DNA of 64,000 nucleotides, taken from positions 519,209 to 583,208 of the forward strand of contig NZ_JACETV010000003.1 of the NCBI RefSeq assembly GCF_013912375.1. The letters run 5' to 3'. Below are positions 36,782-45,834 of the stretch, in pieces. The notes under the pieces are model-generated. The model saw nothing but the letters and a program-made list of their open reading frames with translations. It was not told the DNA's origin and searched no databases. Every line of letters starts with the position of its first letter. The stretch's first letter is position 1. Both the position numbers and the translations under genes were made by a program. The DNA is from Emticicia sp. BO119. Lineage in GTDB: Bacteria > Bacteroidota > Bacteroidia > Cytophagales > Spirosomataceae.

Positions 36782-37120
36782 TTAAATAAATTTACCAGTT
36801 TCTTTAGAGAAACGTTGTAATTTGCCTTTGTCGTTTTCTTTACGACCAGTACGGGTGGCTTTGCCTGTGGCAGGGTCTACCAACATAACGTTACTGATGT
36901 GAATCGGACCTGCAAACTCACGGATTTCGCCTTGCGGGTTTTGTGCCGAAGGTTTTACGTGTTTTTTCTGAATGTTCACGCCTTCAACAACTACCCGTTG
37001 TTTTTCAGCATTGATTTCAGTGATTTTACCACGTTTGCCTTTAGAGTTACCTGCAATTACCTCAACTGTATCGCCAGTGCGTACGTGTTGTTTCTTTTGC
37101 TTATTGAATTTTCTTTCCAT
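36782..37120 (-). CDS. rplX: 50S ribosomal protein L24
   Basis: A 112-residue L24 with a KOW motif at about residues 13-40 (VRTGDTVEVIAGNSKGKRGK). It initiates 50S assembly by binding the 5' end of 23S rRNA. VNIQKKHVKPSAQNPQGEIR and IHISNVMLVDPATGKATRTG are conserved. A small TCTGGTT hairpin lies just upstream of the next gene (36754-36771). Confidence 0.97.
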   Translation of the reverse strand: MERKFNKQKKQHVRTGDTVEVIAGNSKGKRGKITEINAEKQRVVVEGVNIQKKHVKPSAQNPQGEIREFAGPIHISNVMLVDPATGKATRTGRKENDKGKLQRFSKETGKFI

Positions 37121-37220
37121 TACTTTTAAATTTGAAAATTTGAATAGTTAAGCATCAGACAAAGCTGCGAGCAGCTCGTCTTGATGGCGGCATAGGCTTT
37201 CCCTAATGGTCGCTTTCAAA

Positions 37221-37589
37221 TTAAAGAACTTCAGGAGCCAAAGAAACGATTTTCATGAATTGTTTCTCACGTAATTCACGTGCAACAGGTCCGAAAATAC
37301 GAGTACCACGTGGCTCGTCTTGGTTGTTTAATAATACTACTGCGTTGTCTTCAAAACGTATATATGAGCCATCTTTGCGACGAACCTCCTTGGTGGTTCT
37401 CACTACAACAGCCTTAGATACTGTTCCTTTCTTCATGTTTGAAGAAGATAAGGCCGATTTTACGGATACGACAACTTTGTCACCAATAGAAGCATAACGT
37501 TTGCCTGTTCCGCCTAATACACGGATCACAAGCACTTCTTTTGCTCCACTATTATCGGCAACACCTGCTCTTGATTCTTGCTGTAACAT
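37221..37589 (-). CDS. rplN: 50S ribosomal protein L14
   Basis: A 122-residue L14 of normal length: [40 protein letters not shown], then [20 protein letters not shown] and [21 protein letters not shown] five-stranded beta-barrel protein forming bridge B8 to the small subunit. Between rpsQ and rplX. Confidence 0.97.
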   Translation of the reverse strand: MLQQESRAGVADNSGAKEVLVIRVLGGTGKRYASIGDKVVVSVKSALSSSNMKKGTVSKAVVVRTTKEVRRKDGSYIRFEDNAVVLLNNQDEPRGTRIFGPVARELREKQFMKIVSLAPEVL

Positions 37590-37641
37590 TGTCTTGATTT
37601 GTTGGCTATCAGCTATAAAGCTAACAGCTATTAGCTTTAAA

Positions 37642-37899
37642 TTACTTCGCTTTTTCTACGATTTCTACTAATCTCCAATTTTTATTCTTGCTCAATGGGC
37701 GAGTTTCCTGAATCTTCACGGTATCACCGATACCAGCTTCATTTTTCTCGTCATGGAACATGAATTTCTTGGTTTTGAGCATGAACTTTCCGTATTTCGG
37801 GTGTTTCAGTTTACGAACTACAGCTACCACTCCAGATTTATCCATCTTGTTGCTAACTACTGTTCCGATACGCTCTTTTCTAAGATTTCTTTCTTCCAT
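37642..37899 (-). CDS. rpsQ: 30S ribosomal protein S17
   Basis: An 85-residue OB-fold protein: [40 protein letters not shown], and [21 protein letters not shown]17 binds 16S helix 11 early in assembly. Follows rpmC by about 40 bp. Confidence 0.97.
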   Translation of the reverse strand: MEERNLRKERIGTVVSNKMDKSGVVAVVRKLKHPKYGKFMLKTKKFMFHDEKNEAGIGDTVKIQETRPLSKNKNWRLVEIVEKAK

Positions 37900-37940
37900 T
37901 GTATTTGTCTTAATGTCCTGTTGAACAGGGTATTTAAATA

Positions 37941-38123
37941 TTAACGGGCATTCAATTCTGTCAACATTTGAGCAATCAATCTACGAGACTGACGGATACG
38001 CATCGGATTTTCGATAGGCGTGATAGCATGAGCAAACTTCAACTTGTTGATTCTGTCTTTCTCAACAGCGATATTTTGCTGTAACTGCTCAACTGACAAT
38101 GCTTGGATTTCTGACTTTTTCAT
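37941..38123 (-). CDS. rpmC: 50S ribosomal protein L29
   Basis: A 60-residue, two-helix protein: [40 protein letters not shown], then [13 protein letters not shown]. It is at the tunnel exit, where it helps to hold trigger factor and SRP. Between rplP and rpsQ. Confidence 0.96.
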   Translation of the reverse strand: MKKSEIQALSVEQLQQNIAVEKDRINKLKFAHAITPIENPMRIRQSRRLIAQMLTELNAR

Positions 38124-38200
38124 TTTGTTTTTGAATGAATGAATGAGTAAAAAATAAAGGTCTCATTCAGGTTACTTTCACAGGGCTTGTACCTTATGAA

Positions 38201-38629
38201 TTATTCTGCATCTTCCTGATAATCTCTACGTACAATGAATTTTGTTTGTACTGGCAATTTTTGGGCTGCCAAACGTAGTGCTTCAGTAGCAACTGCCAAA
38301 GGCACACCTGTTGCTTCGAATAGAATAGTACCTGGTTTTACACTTGCTACCCAATACTCAGGGGCACCTTTACCTTTACCCATACGTACTTCGAGTGGCT
38401 TTTTAGTGATAGGCTTATCAGGGAAGATACGAATCCATACCTGACCTTCACGTTTCATTGCACGGGTAACCCCGATACGAGCGGCTTCAATCTGACGAGC
38501 AGTGATACGGCCCGGCTCTAAAGATTTGATAGCGAATGTTCCGAAAGCAATCTCGTGTCCACGTGTTGCGAGACCTTTGATCCTGCCTTTTTGCTGCTTA
38601 CGGAATTTGGTTCTTCTTGGTTGTAACAT
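38201..38629 (-). CDS. rplP: 50S ribosomal protein L16
   Basis: A 142-residue L16: [60 protein letters not shown] and [20 protein letters not shown]. It orients the A-site tRNA near the peptidyl-transferase centre. The family position that is hydroxylated in some bacteria (Arg in the RMGKGKG loop) is present. Follows rpsC. Confidence 0.97.
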   Translation of the reverse strand: MLQPRRTKFRKQQKGRIKGLATRGHEIAFGTFAIKSLEPGRITARQIEAARIGVTRAMKREGQVWIRIFPDKPITKKPLEVRMGKGKGAPEYWVASVKPGTILFEATGVPLAVATEALRLAAQKLPVQTKFIVRRDYQEDAE

Positions 38630-38739
38630 GACGCTATTATATTTTCAGCACTGCTGTGCTTAGTTTCATTTTTAAGATTCGTAAGTTTCAGGCATTAAAT
38701 TCCAACAAGGAAACCTACGAACCTGAAACTCAAAACTTA

Positions 38740-39624
38740 TTATCTTCTATTATTATTACCTCTATTGTTATTGTTTCCGCCGCGATTGTTTCCGCCACGA
38801 TTGTTGTTTCCGCCACGATTATTCGGCCCACGGTTATCTCCTCCTCTGTTATCATCACGTCCGCCGCCTCTTCTGTCGTCACGTCCACCGCCTCTGCGGT
38901 CATCACGTCCGCCACCTCTTCTATCGTCACGTCCACCACCTTCATTGCCTCTTTCGTTGCCTTGAGATTGTGCACCGCCAGCAGGTGTCAAATCACGCTT
39001 ACCAAATACTTCGCCTTTAAATACCCATACTTTAATACCGATTTTACCATATACTGTAAGGGCTTCTGATACTGCATAATCAATATCAGCACGAAGTGTA
39101 TGAAGCGGAATACGTCCTTCCTTATACATTTCATTACGTGCCATTTCGGCTCCGGCCAAACGACCACCCAGTTTCACCTTTATACCTTGTGCACCTACAC
39201 GAACGGCAGCCTGAATGGCTTGTTTCATGGCACGACGGTAAGAGATACGAGCCTCTAATTGCTGAGCAATTGACTCACCGATTAGTTTAGCATCCAGTTC
39301 AGGACGTTTGATTTCATAGATGTTGATCTGAACGTCTTTACCGGTCAGTTTTTTCAACTCTTCTTTGATCTTATCTACTTCGTTACCACCTTTTCCGATA
39401 ACCACACCCGGACGGGCCGTATGGATAGTAAGAGTGATACGCTTTAAGGTACGCTCGATAACTACTTTCGATATCGCTCCTTTTGGAATACGTGCTGCAA
39501 CGTATTTACGGATTTCTTGGTCTTCGACAAGTTTTTCGGCAAATGTTTTGCCACCATACCAGTTAGATTCCCATCCTCTGATATAACCAAGTCTAAGACT
39601 GACAGGATTAACTTTTTGTCCCAT
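38740..39624 (-). CDS. rpsC: 30S ribosomal protein S3 with RGG-like tail
   Basis: A 294-residue S3. Residues 1-212 are normal: [20 protein letters not shown], the KH domain with [20 protein letters not shown], and the C-terminal domain with [20 protein letters not shown]. The remaining 70 residues are built of GGGRDDRR repeats turning into N/G/R-rich NRGGNN repeats, encoded by direct DNA repeats at about 38760-38930. This resembles RGG-box RNA-binding tails and is expected to be disordered and exposed near the mRNA entry site. The core call is certain; the tail's role is unknown. Confidence 0.96.
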   Translation of the reverse strand: MGQKVNPVSLRLGYIRGWESNWYGGKTFAEKLVEDQEIRKYVAARIPKGAISKVVIERTLKRITLTIHTARPGVVIGKGGNEVDKIKEELKKLTGKDVQINIYEIKRPELDAKLIGESIAQQLEARISYRRAMKQAIQAAVRVGAQGIKVKLGGRLAGAEMARNEMYKEGRIPLHTLRADIDYAVSEALTVYGKIGIKVWVFKGEVFGKRDLTPAGGAQSQGNERGNEGGGRDDRRGGGRDDRRGGGRDDRRGGGRDDNRGGDNRGPNNRGGNNNRGGNNRGGNNNNRGNNNRR

Positions 39625-39708
39625 TAGATATTATTTCTTGATTTTACGACGTCTTCGTCGTAGTAAATTTTAATGCGATACGAGTAGTATATCGTTCGCT
39701 ATGAATGA

Positions 39709-40053
39709 TTAAACTGCACTATCAACTACAATAGTAAGGTGATGCGAACGTTTACGGACTCTGTAAGCACGCCCTTGAGGTGCAGGTCTTAAACGTTTGA
39801 TCATACGGCCACCGTCAACGAAGATTGATTTCACCACTAATTCGGCATCTTCAATTTTCTGGTCTTCGTTTTTTTGTTGCCAGTTAGCAACTGCTGATAA
39901 CAAGACCTTCTTGATAACAGGCGATGCGTGTTGCGGTTGGAAACTTAAAATTCCCAAGGCATAACTTACCTTTTTACCTCTGATCAGGTCTGCAACCAGT
40001 CTTGCCTTACGTGGCGAGGTAGGATAATCACTTAATTTTGCTACTGCTTCCAT
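39709..40053 (-). CDS. rplV: 50S ribosomal protein L22
   Basis: A 114-residue L22: [40 protein letters not shown], and the beta-hairpin loop [20 protein letters not shown], which reaches into the exit tunnel and is where macrolide-resistance changes occur in other bacteria. Between rpsS and rpsC. Confidence 0.97.
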   Translation of the reverse strand: MEAVAKLSDYPTSPRKARLVADLIRGKKVSYALGILSFQPQHASPVIKKVLLSAVANWQQKNEDQKIEDAELVVKSIFVDGGRMIKRLRPAPQGRAYRVRKRSHHLTIVVDSAV

Positions 40054-40073
40054 TTTTTACAAATGTACAATTA

Positions 40074-40352
40074 TTATCTTTTTCCTTTATCTTTCTTTGC
40101 TATGTGACCACGGAAGTTACGAGTCGGAGAGAATTCACCCAATTTGTGACCTACCATGTTATCAGTTACATATACCGGAATAAATTTATTACCGTTATGT
40201 ACTGCGAAAGTATGTCCAATGAAATCCGGAGAAATCATTGAGCGACGCGACCATGTTTTGATGACTGATTTTTTGCCAGAGTTGTTCATGTCAACAACTT
40301 TTTTGTCGAGGCGGTAATCAATATATGGTCCTTTTTTTAGTGAGCGTGCCAT
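40074..40352 (-). CDS. rpsS: 30S ribosomal protein S19
   Basis: A 92-residue S19: [60 protein letters not shown] and [20 protein letters not shown]. It forms the 30S head with S13. Only 20 bp separate it from rplV. Confidence 0.97.
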   Translation of the reverse strand: MARSLKKGPYIDYRLDKKVVDMNNSGKKSVIKTWSRRSMISPDFIGHTFAVHNGNKFIPVYVTDNMVGHKLGEFSPTRNFRGHIAKKDKGKR

Positions 40353-40380
40353 AAATACTTATCTATATTCTTTATTTTGA

Positions 40381-41205
40381 TTATTTACTTCTTCTTGAAA
40401 CGATTAGCTTGGTTGACGGCTTGGTTTTGTCACGCGTTTTCTTACCTTTAGCTAATAAGCCATTACGAGAACGTGGGTGACCTCCTGAAGCACGACCTTC
40501 ACCACCACCCATCGGGTGATCAACCGGGTTCATAGCAACACCTCTTACACGTGGACGAACACCTAACCAACGTTTACGACCAGCTTTACCATAAGTTACG
40601 TTCATATGGTCGGCGTTAGATACAGTACCTACTGTAGCAATACAAGTAGCCAATACCATTCTCATTTCGCCCGATGGCATTTTCAAGGTTACATATTTAC
40701 CATCTTTGGCCAACACCTGAGCGTAAGTTCCGGCGCTACGTGCCATCTGAGCACCTTTACCAGGGTGTAGCTCGATATTGTGAACAATTGTACCAAGCGG
40801 CATGCTACCTAATGGAAGCGAGTTTCCGATTTCTGGTGCAACTGATTTACCAGCGATGATAGTCTGGCCTACTTTCAAGCCTTGTGGGGCAATGATATAA
40901 GCTTTTTCGCCGTCAGTATATTGTACTAAGGCAATACGTGCTGAACGGTTTGGATCGTACTCGATAGTTTTTACTTCAGCAGAAACATCTACTTTGCTTC
41001 TTTTGAAATCGATGATACGATATTTACGTTTGTGGCCACCACCGATGTAACGTGCAGTGCGGTGTCCTTCGTTATTACGACCACCAGATTTTTTAATCGT
41101 AGTAGTTAAGCTTTTCTCAGGTTTACTTGCAGTAATCTCAGAGAAATCTGGAGCTACACGATGACGTTGACCCGGGGTGATTGGTTTTAATTTCTTGATA
41201 CCCAT
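40381..41205 (-). CDS. rplB: 50S ribosomal protein L2
   Basis: A 274-residue L2: [49 protein letters not shown], and the conserved loop near the peptidyl-transferase centre, [20 protein letters not shown] with its invariant His. It is required for subunit association. Normal length. Confidence 0.98.
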   Translation of the reverse strand: MGIKKLKPITPGQRHRVAPDFSEITASKPEKSLTTTIKKSGGRNNEGHRTARYIGGGHKRKYRIIDFKRSKVDVSAEVKTIEYDPNRSARIALVQYTDGEKAYIIAPQGLKVGQTIIAGKSVAPEIGNSLPLGSMPLGTIVHNIELHPGKGAQMARSAGTYAQVLAKDGKYVTLKMPSGEMRMVLATCIATVGTVSNADHMNVTYGKAGRKRWLGVRPRVRGVAMNPVDHPMGGGEGRASGGHPRSRNGLLAKGKKTRDKTKPSTKLIVSRRSK

Positions 41206-41281
41206 TTTACTTATTCTTTTGCAGCCTTAAAAGGCTATACTTGAAATTTAATGATGGAATGATTCTGCTTGGAACCGATTC

Positions 41282-41569
41282 TTATAAATTTTCGTAGAAA
41301 TCAATCATTTCTCCTTCTTTCAACGAAACAATCGCTTTTTTGAAAGTAGAGGTAACACCAGAAGATGCTCTGCTACGAGTCATTCTTGATTTCTTTTTAC
41401 CGATTTGACGAATGGTGTTTACATCAGTTACTGATACACCGTACATCTTTTCGACAGCCTTTGCGATTTCGATTTTGTTCGCATCGATAGCTACCTCAAA
41501 CACAAACTTACCTTTTGCGGTATTTTTTTGTGATTTTTCGGTGATGATTGGTCTTTTAAGTACACTCAT
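41282..41569 (-). CDS. rplW: 50S ribosomal protein L23
   Basis: A 95-residue L23: SVLKRPIITEKSQKNTAKGK, KFVFEVAIDANKIEIAKAVE, KMYGVSVTDVNTIRQIGKKK. It forms the tunnel-exit docking site for trigger factor and SRP. Between rplD and rplB. Confidence 0.97.
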   Translation of the reverse strand: MSVLKRPIITEKSQKNTAKGKFVFEVAIDANKIEIAKAVEKMYGVSVTDVNTIRQIGKKKSRMTRSRASSGVTSTFKKAIVSLKEGEMIDFYENL

Positions 41570-41604
41570 TTTCTTAATTTATTAGCAAAGCTGCTGGCAG
41601 CTTC

Positions 41605-42231
41605 TTAGTTCAATATTGATTCTATTTTCGACAAAGCACCTTCGCTAATGATTAACTTATCAGCATTGATTAAGTCATAAGTACTTACTTCGTCTGCACT
41701 CAAAACTTTAGTTTTAGGAATGTTACGAGCTGATAAATACACATTGCTATCGTAGTCAGGCAAAATAAAAAGTGTTTTGCTGCCAGTTAATGACAATGCA
41801 CCCAAAAATGCTAAGTAAGATTTTGTCTTTGGAGAGTCGAATGTAAAGTCTTCAATAACTGAGATGTTATTTTCTTTAGCTCTTGCAGAGAATACCGATT
41901 TACGAGCTAAAACTTTTACTTTCTTATTCAATTTGAAATCGTAATCGCGTGGAACTGGTCCGAATACACGACCACCACCTACGAAGGTTGGAGCTTTGGT
42001 TGAACCGTGACGAGCACCGCCTGAGCCTTTCTGACGAACAATCTTTTTGGTTGAACGTGCAATTTCAGCTCTTTGTTTAGCTTTGTGTGTACCTTGACGC
42101 TGATTAGCCAGATAGTGTTTTACATCCAGGTAAACCACGTGTTCGTTTGGTTCGATTCCGAAGATGGCGTCAGACAAACTTGCCTTACGACCTAAATCTT
42201 TTCCGTCTTTACTTAATACTGATAATTCCAT
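41605..42231 (-). CDS. rplD: 50S ribosomal protein L4
   Basis: A 208-residue L4 with the tunnel loop RQGTHKAKQRAEIARSTKKI and RQKGSGGARHGSTKAPTFVG, then PRDYDFKLNKKVKVLARKSV. In some bacteria L4 represses its own operon by binding the leader; the long structured leader upstream of rplC makes that worth considering here. Confidence 0.97.
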   Translation of the reverse strand: MELSVLSKDGKDLGRKASLSDAIFGIEPNEHVVYLDVKHYLANQRQGTHKAKQRAEIARSTKKIVRQKGSGGARHGSTKAPTFVGGGRVFGPVPRDYDFKLNKKVKVLARKSVFSARAKENNISVIEDFTFDSPKTKSYLAFLGALSLTGSKTLFILPDYDSNVYLSARNIPKTKVLSADEVSTYDLINADKLIISEGALSKIESILN

Positions 42232-42335
42232 TTTGTTTGCCGTATTTTTTCGATGTCGTCCGGTTTCGACCTTCCTGTTTAGTGAATGAGTGATTGAGTG
42301 ATTTAGTGATTAACTATATATCCCTCAACACCAAC

Positions 42336-42956
42336 TTATTTATGTAAAGTAATGTATGAGTTTTTCGCTCCAGGGATTGAACCGCTGATAACAATCAAAT
42401 TTTGCTCCGACAATACTTTCAATACTTTAAGGTTTTGTACAGTGGTACGGGTGTTGCCCATACGACCCGCCATACGGATACCTTTGAATACTCTTGATGG
42501 GAATGAACACGCACCGATTGAACCAGGGTGACGTCCTCTGTTGTGCTGACCGTGGGTCTGACCACCAACACCGCTGAATCCGTGGCGTTTTACAACCCCC
42601 TGGAAACCACGACCTTTTGAGTTACCGCTTGCATCAAGGAAATCACCTACAGCAAAAACATCTTCAATACGAATAGTATCGCCAAGGCTGTATTCTTTGT
42701 CAAACTCTTTGAACTCAACTAATTTACGTTTAGGCGTTGTGCCTGCTTTTTTGAAATGACCTACCAACGGACGGCTTGTGTTTTTTTCTTTCTTGTCGCC
42801 GTAGCCTAACTGGATAGCTCTATAGCCATCTTTATCTTCAGTACGAACCTGAGTTACAACACATGGACCAGCCTCGATAAGAGTACATGGTACTGCTTGA
42901 CCTTCTGCGTTGAAGATAGTTGTCATTCCAACTTTCTTTCCGATAATTCCAGACAT
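42336..42956 (-). CDS. rplC: 50S ribosomal protein L3
   Basis: A 206-residue L3: [60 protein letters not shown] and [20 protein letters not shown]. The central loop reaches the peptidyl-transferase centre. This is the first gene of the superoperon: no rpsJ (S10) is found upstream, where it usually stands. About 405 nt of leader separate it from the candidate promoter. Confidence 0.97.
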   Translation of the reverse strand: MSGIIGKKVGMTTIFNAEGQAVPCTLIEAGPCVVTQVRTEDKDGYRAIQLGYGDKKEKNTSRPLVGHFKKAGTTPKRKLVEFKEFDKEYSLGDTIRIEDVFAVGDFLDASGNSKGRGFQGVVKRHGFSGVGGQTHGQHNRGRHPGSIGACSFPSRVFKGIRMAGRMGNTRTTVQNLKVLKVLSEQNLIVISGSIPGAKNSYITLHK

Positions 42957-43361
42957 GGTATTTTACGCTTTATTTTGCTATTATAACCTAATTTGTTTCT
43001 TCTTCGGCCAAAATTGCTTTCGGCGTGCGAACGGGGGTGCAAAATTCCGAAAAATTATGCACGAAACCAAACTTCGGTCAAAAAATTATTTACTACTACC
43101 AGAGGTTAGCAACTGCCAACTTGTTCATTACACTGCAAACCGTCGCAGACAAGCCGCTTGGGTAAGGTCAAAAAAAACTAAAGGCGCAGGACGATTCCTT
43201 GTTACCTTGCAGTGATTCCTGTAAAATTCATAGCTTTCGGAGACTGTTCTGAATGAGTATGTACGAAACGAATTCGTTATTGCTTACAGTCAAAGTTAAA
43301 CTGGTTTCCCGAATGAGTCGGGACTTCATTTAACCGTATGAGAAGTACTCCGTTTTCAATT
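42957..43361 (-). promoter_or_regulatory. Long structured leader of the ribosomal superoperon
   Basis: The predicted untranslated leader between the promoter and rplC holds three inverted repeats: TCCCGA-ATGAG-TCGGGA (43307-43323), AACGAATTCGTT (43267-43278) and a long-range pair CACTGCAA/TTGCAGTG (43131-43138 with 43207-43214). No conserved gene was seen in it. A structured leader suits autogenous control by a ribosomal protein; which protein binds cannot be said. Confidence 0.5.
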
Positions 43362-43367
43362 GAGGTG

Positions 43368-43397
43368 CAAAGGTACAAGTTTTTTTGATTCATACAA
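43368..43397 (-). promoter_or_regulatory. Promoter of the ribosomal superoperon
   Basis: On the minus strand a TACCTTTG -7 box (43368-43375) and a TTG -33 core (43395-43397) are separated by 19 bp, with T/A-rich DNA around, all matching the Bacteroidota consensus. It is the best-scoring site by eye in the 735-bp gap upstream of rplC. Confidence 0.7.
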
Positions 43398-43567
43398 TTA
43401 TAATCAAAAAAGTTTTTTAATTATTTTTCTTGTAGTCAGGGGGTTATGGGGGATGATGAGTTTGGTTGGAAAATTGCATGAACCCTTGTTCACAGAATGA
43501 AACGGTTCGCCGTGCGAACACAATATTGGCTAAAGTCAATTAATTGAATTTTGCCAATATTAGTATT

Positions 43568-43638
43568 CCTCCAGCTAAAGCTGGAGGCAATTGATTCAAT
43601 AGTAACAAGAAAGCAATCATCTAATCGGCTTTAGCCGA
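43568..43638. repeat. Pair of REP-like hairpins
   Basis: CCTCCAGC-TAAA-GCTGGAGG (43568-43587) and TCGGCTTTAGCCGA (43625-43638) share the core GCTTTAGC in opposite orientation, 37 bp apart. Two related short palindromes placed head to head are typical of REPIN-type repeats moved by RAYT transposases. They stand between the NamZ gene and the ribosomal promoter. No transposase is in the window. Confidence 0.6.
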
Positions 43639-43691
43639 ACCTTTGTTGTCTTAGAATACTACAAAGGTTCTTTTTCAATTGCCGATTTATA

Positions 43692-44921
43692 TTAATCCGG
43701 ATACAACAAATACTTAGCCCTAATAGCCTTAAATTTCGATAATCCGGGCTCCCAGCTTTTTCTGATGTCTTCTTCCGATACCCCCGCTATAATCTGTTTT
43801 CTTAATTGATCTGTACCTATACGCAAATCAAAAGCTGATATATCCTGGCCCGGTCTTCCCGGAGTAAAGAAATGAGCCTTATCCGGATAAGCATTATATA
43901 ATTCAATTAACCATTTTAAATTAATTTGTTTGCTCTTCCGAAGATTGGCAATATCATAGTTGCGGAGGTCAAGACCATAACAAACAGAATCTTTATGATT
44001 GGGTCTCTCACTCATGCCGGGAATACTCACCGGTTTATATGAAAATGAATACTTGTCATTCAACTTAGGTGCTCCCAATATAGTAAAGGGCATATAGGTT
44101 CCCCTACCCTCATTGATAGCCGTTCCTTCAAACATACATAAACTCGGGAAAAGCATTACAGCTTGCTGTGTATTCAAATTCGGTGACGGATGTATCGGCA
44201 ATACATAAGGCATATCATGACTATAATTGGCAACTTTAATAATATTTAGTTTGCATGGTTCATTCAGGTAACCTTCACCATTAAGATACTGTGCAAATTC
44301 ACCGATAGTCATGCCATGAGTCATCGGTGTATAATGAATCCCAATTGCCGATTTAAATCTATCTTCAGTCATTACAGGTCCGTCTACTACATAGGCATTA
44401 GGATTAGGTCTGTCCAGAATCAGCAGTTCTTTATTGTTTTCTGCACAGGCTTCCATGATATATTCAAGCGTATTAATATTGGTATAATAGCGGCAACCCA
44501 CATCCTGAATATCAAAGACCATCAGGTCTACATCAGCCAGCTGTTCTTTGGTTGGTTTCTGGTTTTTACCATACAAAGAGATGATTGGAAGCCCGGTTTT
44601 AGTATCTATCTCATTGCTCACCGCAGCGCCATTGCTGGCATTGCCTCTGAAACCGTGCTCAGGCCCAAACACTTTTACTATGTTAATGCCAAGACTCAAT
44701 AAACTGTCTACACTGCTTTTCTTGCCAATGATGGAACTCTGATTGGCCACCAGACCAATGCGTTTTCCTTTCAGATACGGCAGATATTTTTCAGTCTGGT
44801 CGGCACCTGTGATAATTTCTGATTTTTTGGATGTATTCTTTCTTGTTGCCGCAATTTGCGCAGAACAGCCGCTATTGCCAAGCACAAGAAGCGTTAAAAG
44901 AAGTATGGAAACAAGTCTCAT
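43692..44921 (-). CDS. DUF1343/NamZ-like exo-beta-N-acetylmuramidase lipoprotein
   Basis: A 409-residue protein with lipoprotein signal (LLTLLVLGNSGCSAQ). The rest is one NamZ/DUF1343 domain: YLPYLKGKRIGLVANQSSII, VKVFGPEHGFRGNASNGAAV, GLPIISLYGKNQKPTKEQLA, MVFDIQDVGCRYYTNINTLE and FPSLCMFEGTAINEGRGT. NamZ removes terminal N-acetylmuramic acid from peptidoglycan fragments in Bacteroidota, so a role in cell-wall recycling is likely. Most family members are exported, as here. A TACTTTTG box (44995-45002 on the minus strand) may be its promoter. Confidence 0.85.
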   Translation of the reverse strand: MRLVSILLLTLLVLGNSGCSAQIAATRKNTSKKSEIITGADQTEKYLPYLKGKRIGLVANQSSIIGKKSSVDSLLSLGINIVKVFGPEHGFRGNASNGAAVSNEIDTKTGLPIISLYGKNQKPTKEQLADVDLMVFDIQDVGCRYYTNINTLEYIMEACAENNKELLILDRPNPNAYVVDGPVMTEDRFKSAIGIHYTPMTHGMTIGEFAQYLNGEGYLNEPCKLNIIKVANYSHDMPYVLPIHPSPNLNTQQAVMLFPSLCMFEGTAINEGRGTYMPFTILGAPKLNDKYSFSYKPVSIPGMSERPNHKDSVCYGLDLRNYDIANLRKSKQINLKWLIELYNAYPDKAHFFTPGRPGQDISAFDLRIGTDQLRKQIIAGVSEEDIRKSWEPGLSKFKAIRAKYLLYPD

Positions 44922-45150
44922 TATTTTTAGAAGGTCAAATCAGGATGCTAATGAATAATACAATTGCAATATATAGTTTAGAGATGATATTTTACAAAAG
45001 TAGCAAATAAGAAGATAGGCAACATCAATTAAAGAATGCTATGTTGCTAAAATATTTACTAAATCCATCAGGCACAGAATACTGATGGCCATTAACAAAC
45101 ATTCACAAATCGTTAGGAAATCCTTAACACCTGCCTATACGTAGTTGCGC

Positions 45151-45158
45151 TACTTTTG
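45151..45158 (+). promoter_or_regulatory. -7 box upstream of the thioredoxin-like gene
   Basis: TACTTTTG fits TAnnTTTG and lies 28 bp before the likely ATG at 45186. No clear TTTG is found 19-21 bp upstream, so this is only a candidate. Confidence 0.4.
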
Positions 45159-45185
45159 AGCTTTGTTTCAACAAAATATACATTT

Positions 45186-45587
45186 ATGAAAAAGCATTAC
45201 ACACTGTTTATGGTGTGCTTGAGTTTTGCCGCCTTCGGGCAAAGCTCAAGCCCTTTTATTAATCTTGAAAGCCTTGATGCCCAAGGTAATACCATGTTGC
45301 TCGGCCCCTGCTCTGAGGTTGTATTTATGCGATACCCCTACAACCGGTGGTATGATAAATATTATAGTGAGTACACAGTTGATTCGAGTTCTGCACAATC
45401 TTTTAAAGCCAATACAAAAGATATTGAAATATTGATTTTTGGCGCAACCTGGTGCGGAGACACCCGGCAGAACTTGCCCCGTTTCCTGAAAATCCTCGAA
45501 AGTGTTGAACTCCCTAATGCAAAACTCAGGTTATCAAATCTCTACCTCCTGCCTTTCGATGGTTCAGGAGTTGAAATGACTTTATGA
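45186..45587 (+). CDS. Thioredoxin-family protein, C-terminally truncated
   Basis: A 133-residue protein with signal peptide (MKKHYTLFMVCLSFAAFGQ). After an N-terminal extension it has the thioredoxin active-site strand IEILIFGATWCGDTRQNLPRF in part, the single-Cys WCxD version found in many Bacteroidota. The fold then breaks off: after ELPNAKLRL the sequence becomes SNLYLLPFDGSGVEMTL and stops, without the cis-Pro (VPT) strand and C-terminal helix. The next 240 bp hold no continuation in another frame that I could see. Probably a decaying gene or a recent truncation; it may be non-functional. Confidence 0.6.
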   Translation: MKKHYTLFMVCLSFAAFGQSSSPFINLESLDAQGNTMLLGPCSEVVFMRYPYNRWYDKYYSEYTVDSSSAQSFKANTKDIEILIFGATWCGDTRQNLPRFLKILESVELPNAKLRLSNLYLLPFDGSGVEMTL

Positions 45588-45834
45588 TTCATACCTATCT
45601 TTAACAGGTTTTACCATTTACGGCAAGAATTGTCTTAAATGAAAAAACATAGGGTTATTTTATCTGTTTTTCAGATTTCTCTCTGAGATTCAGTCTTTAG
45701 CTATTAAATTTCCATGCTTTCTGAATACTTGCTAATCTTTTCTGAAAAACATAAAGGCTAATAGAACAATACTTTGTAAATTCCGGCCTGTTCAATAACA
45801 CAATTGCCCTATTTTAACCTGTAAATAGCCATAC

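Noticed and set aside
38656..39069. Plus-strand and out-of-frame reading frames over the S3 tail, rich in Ser, Thr and Val or Pro and Arg.
   Set aside because: They mirror the GGGRDDRR repeat DNA of rpsC; the rpsC frame is certain.
43131..43214. A tRNA-like or other defined RNA in the rplC leader.
   Set aside because: Only a long-range complementarity is visible; no cloverleaf or known riboswitch core could be recognised, so it is described only as leader structure.
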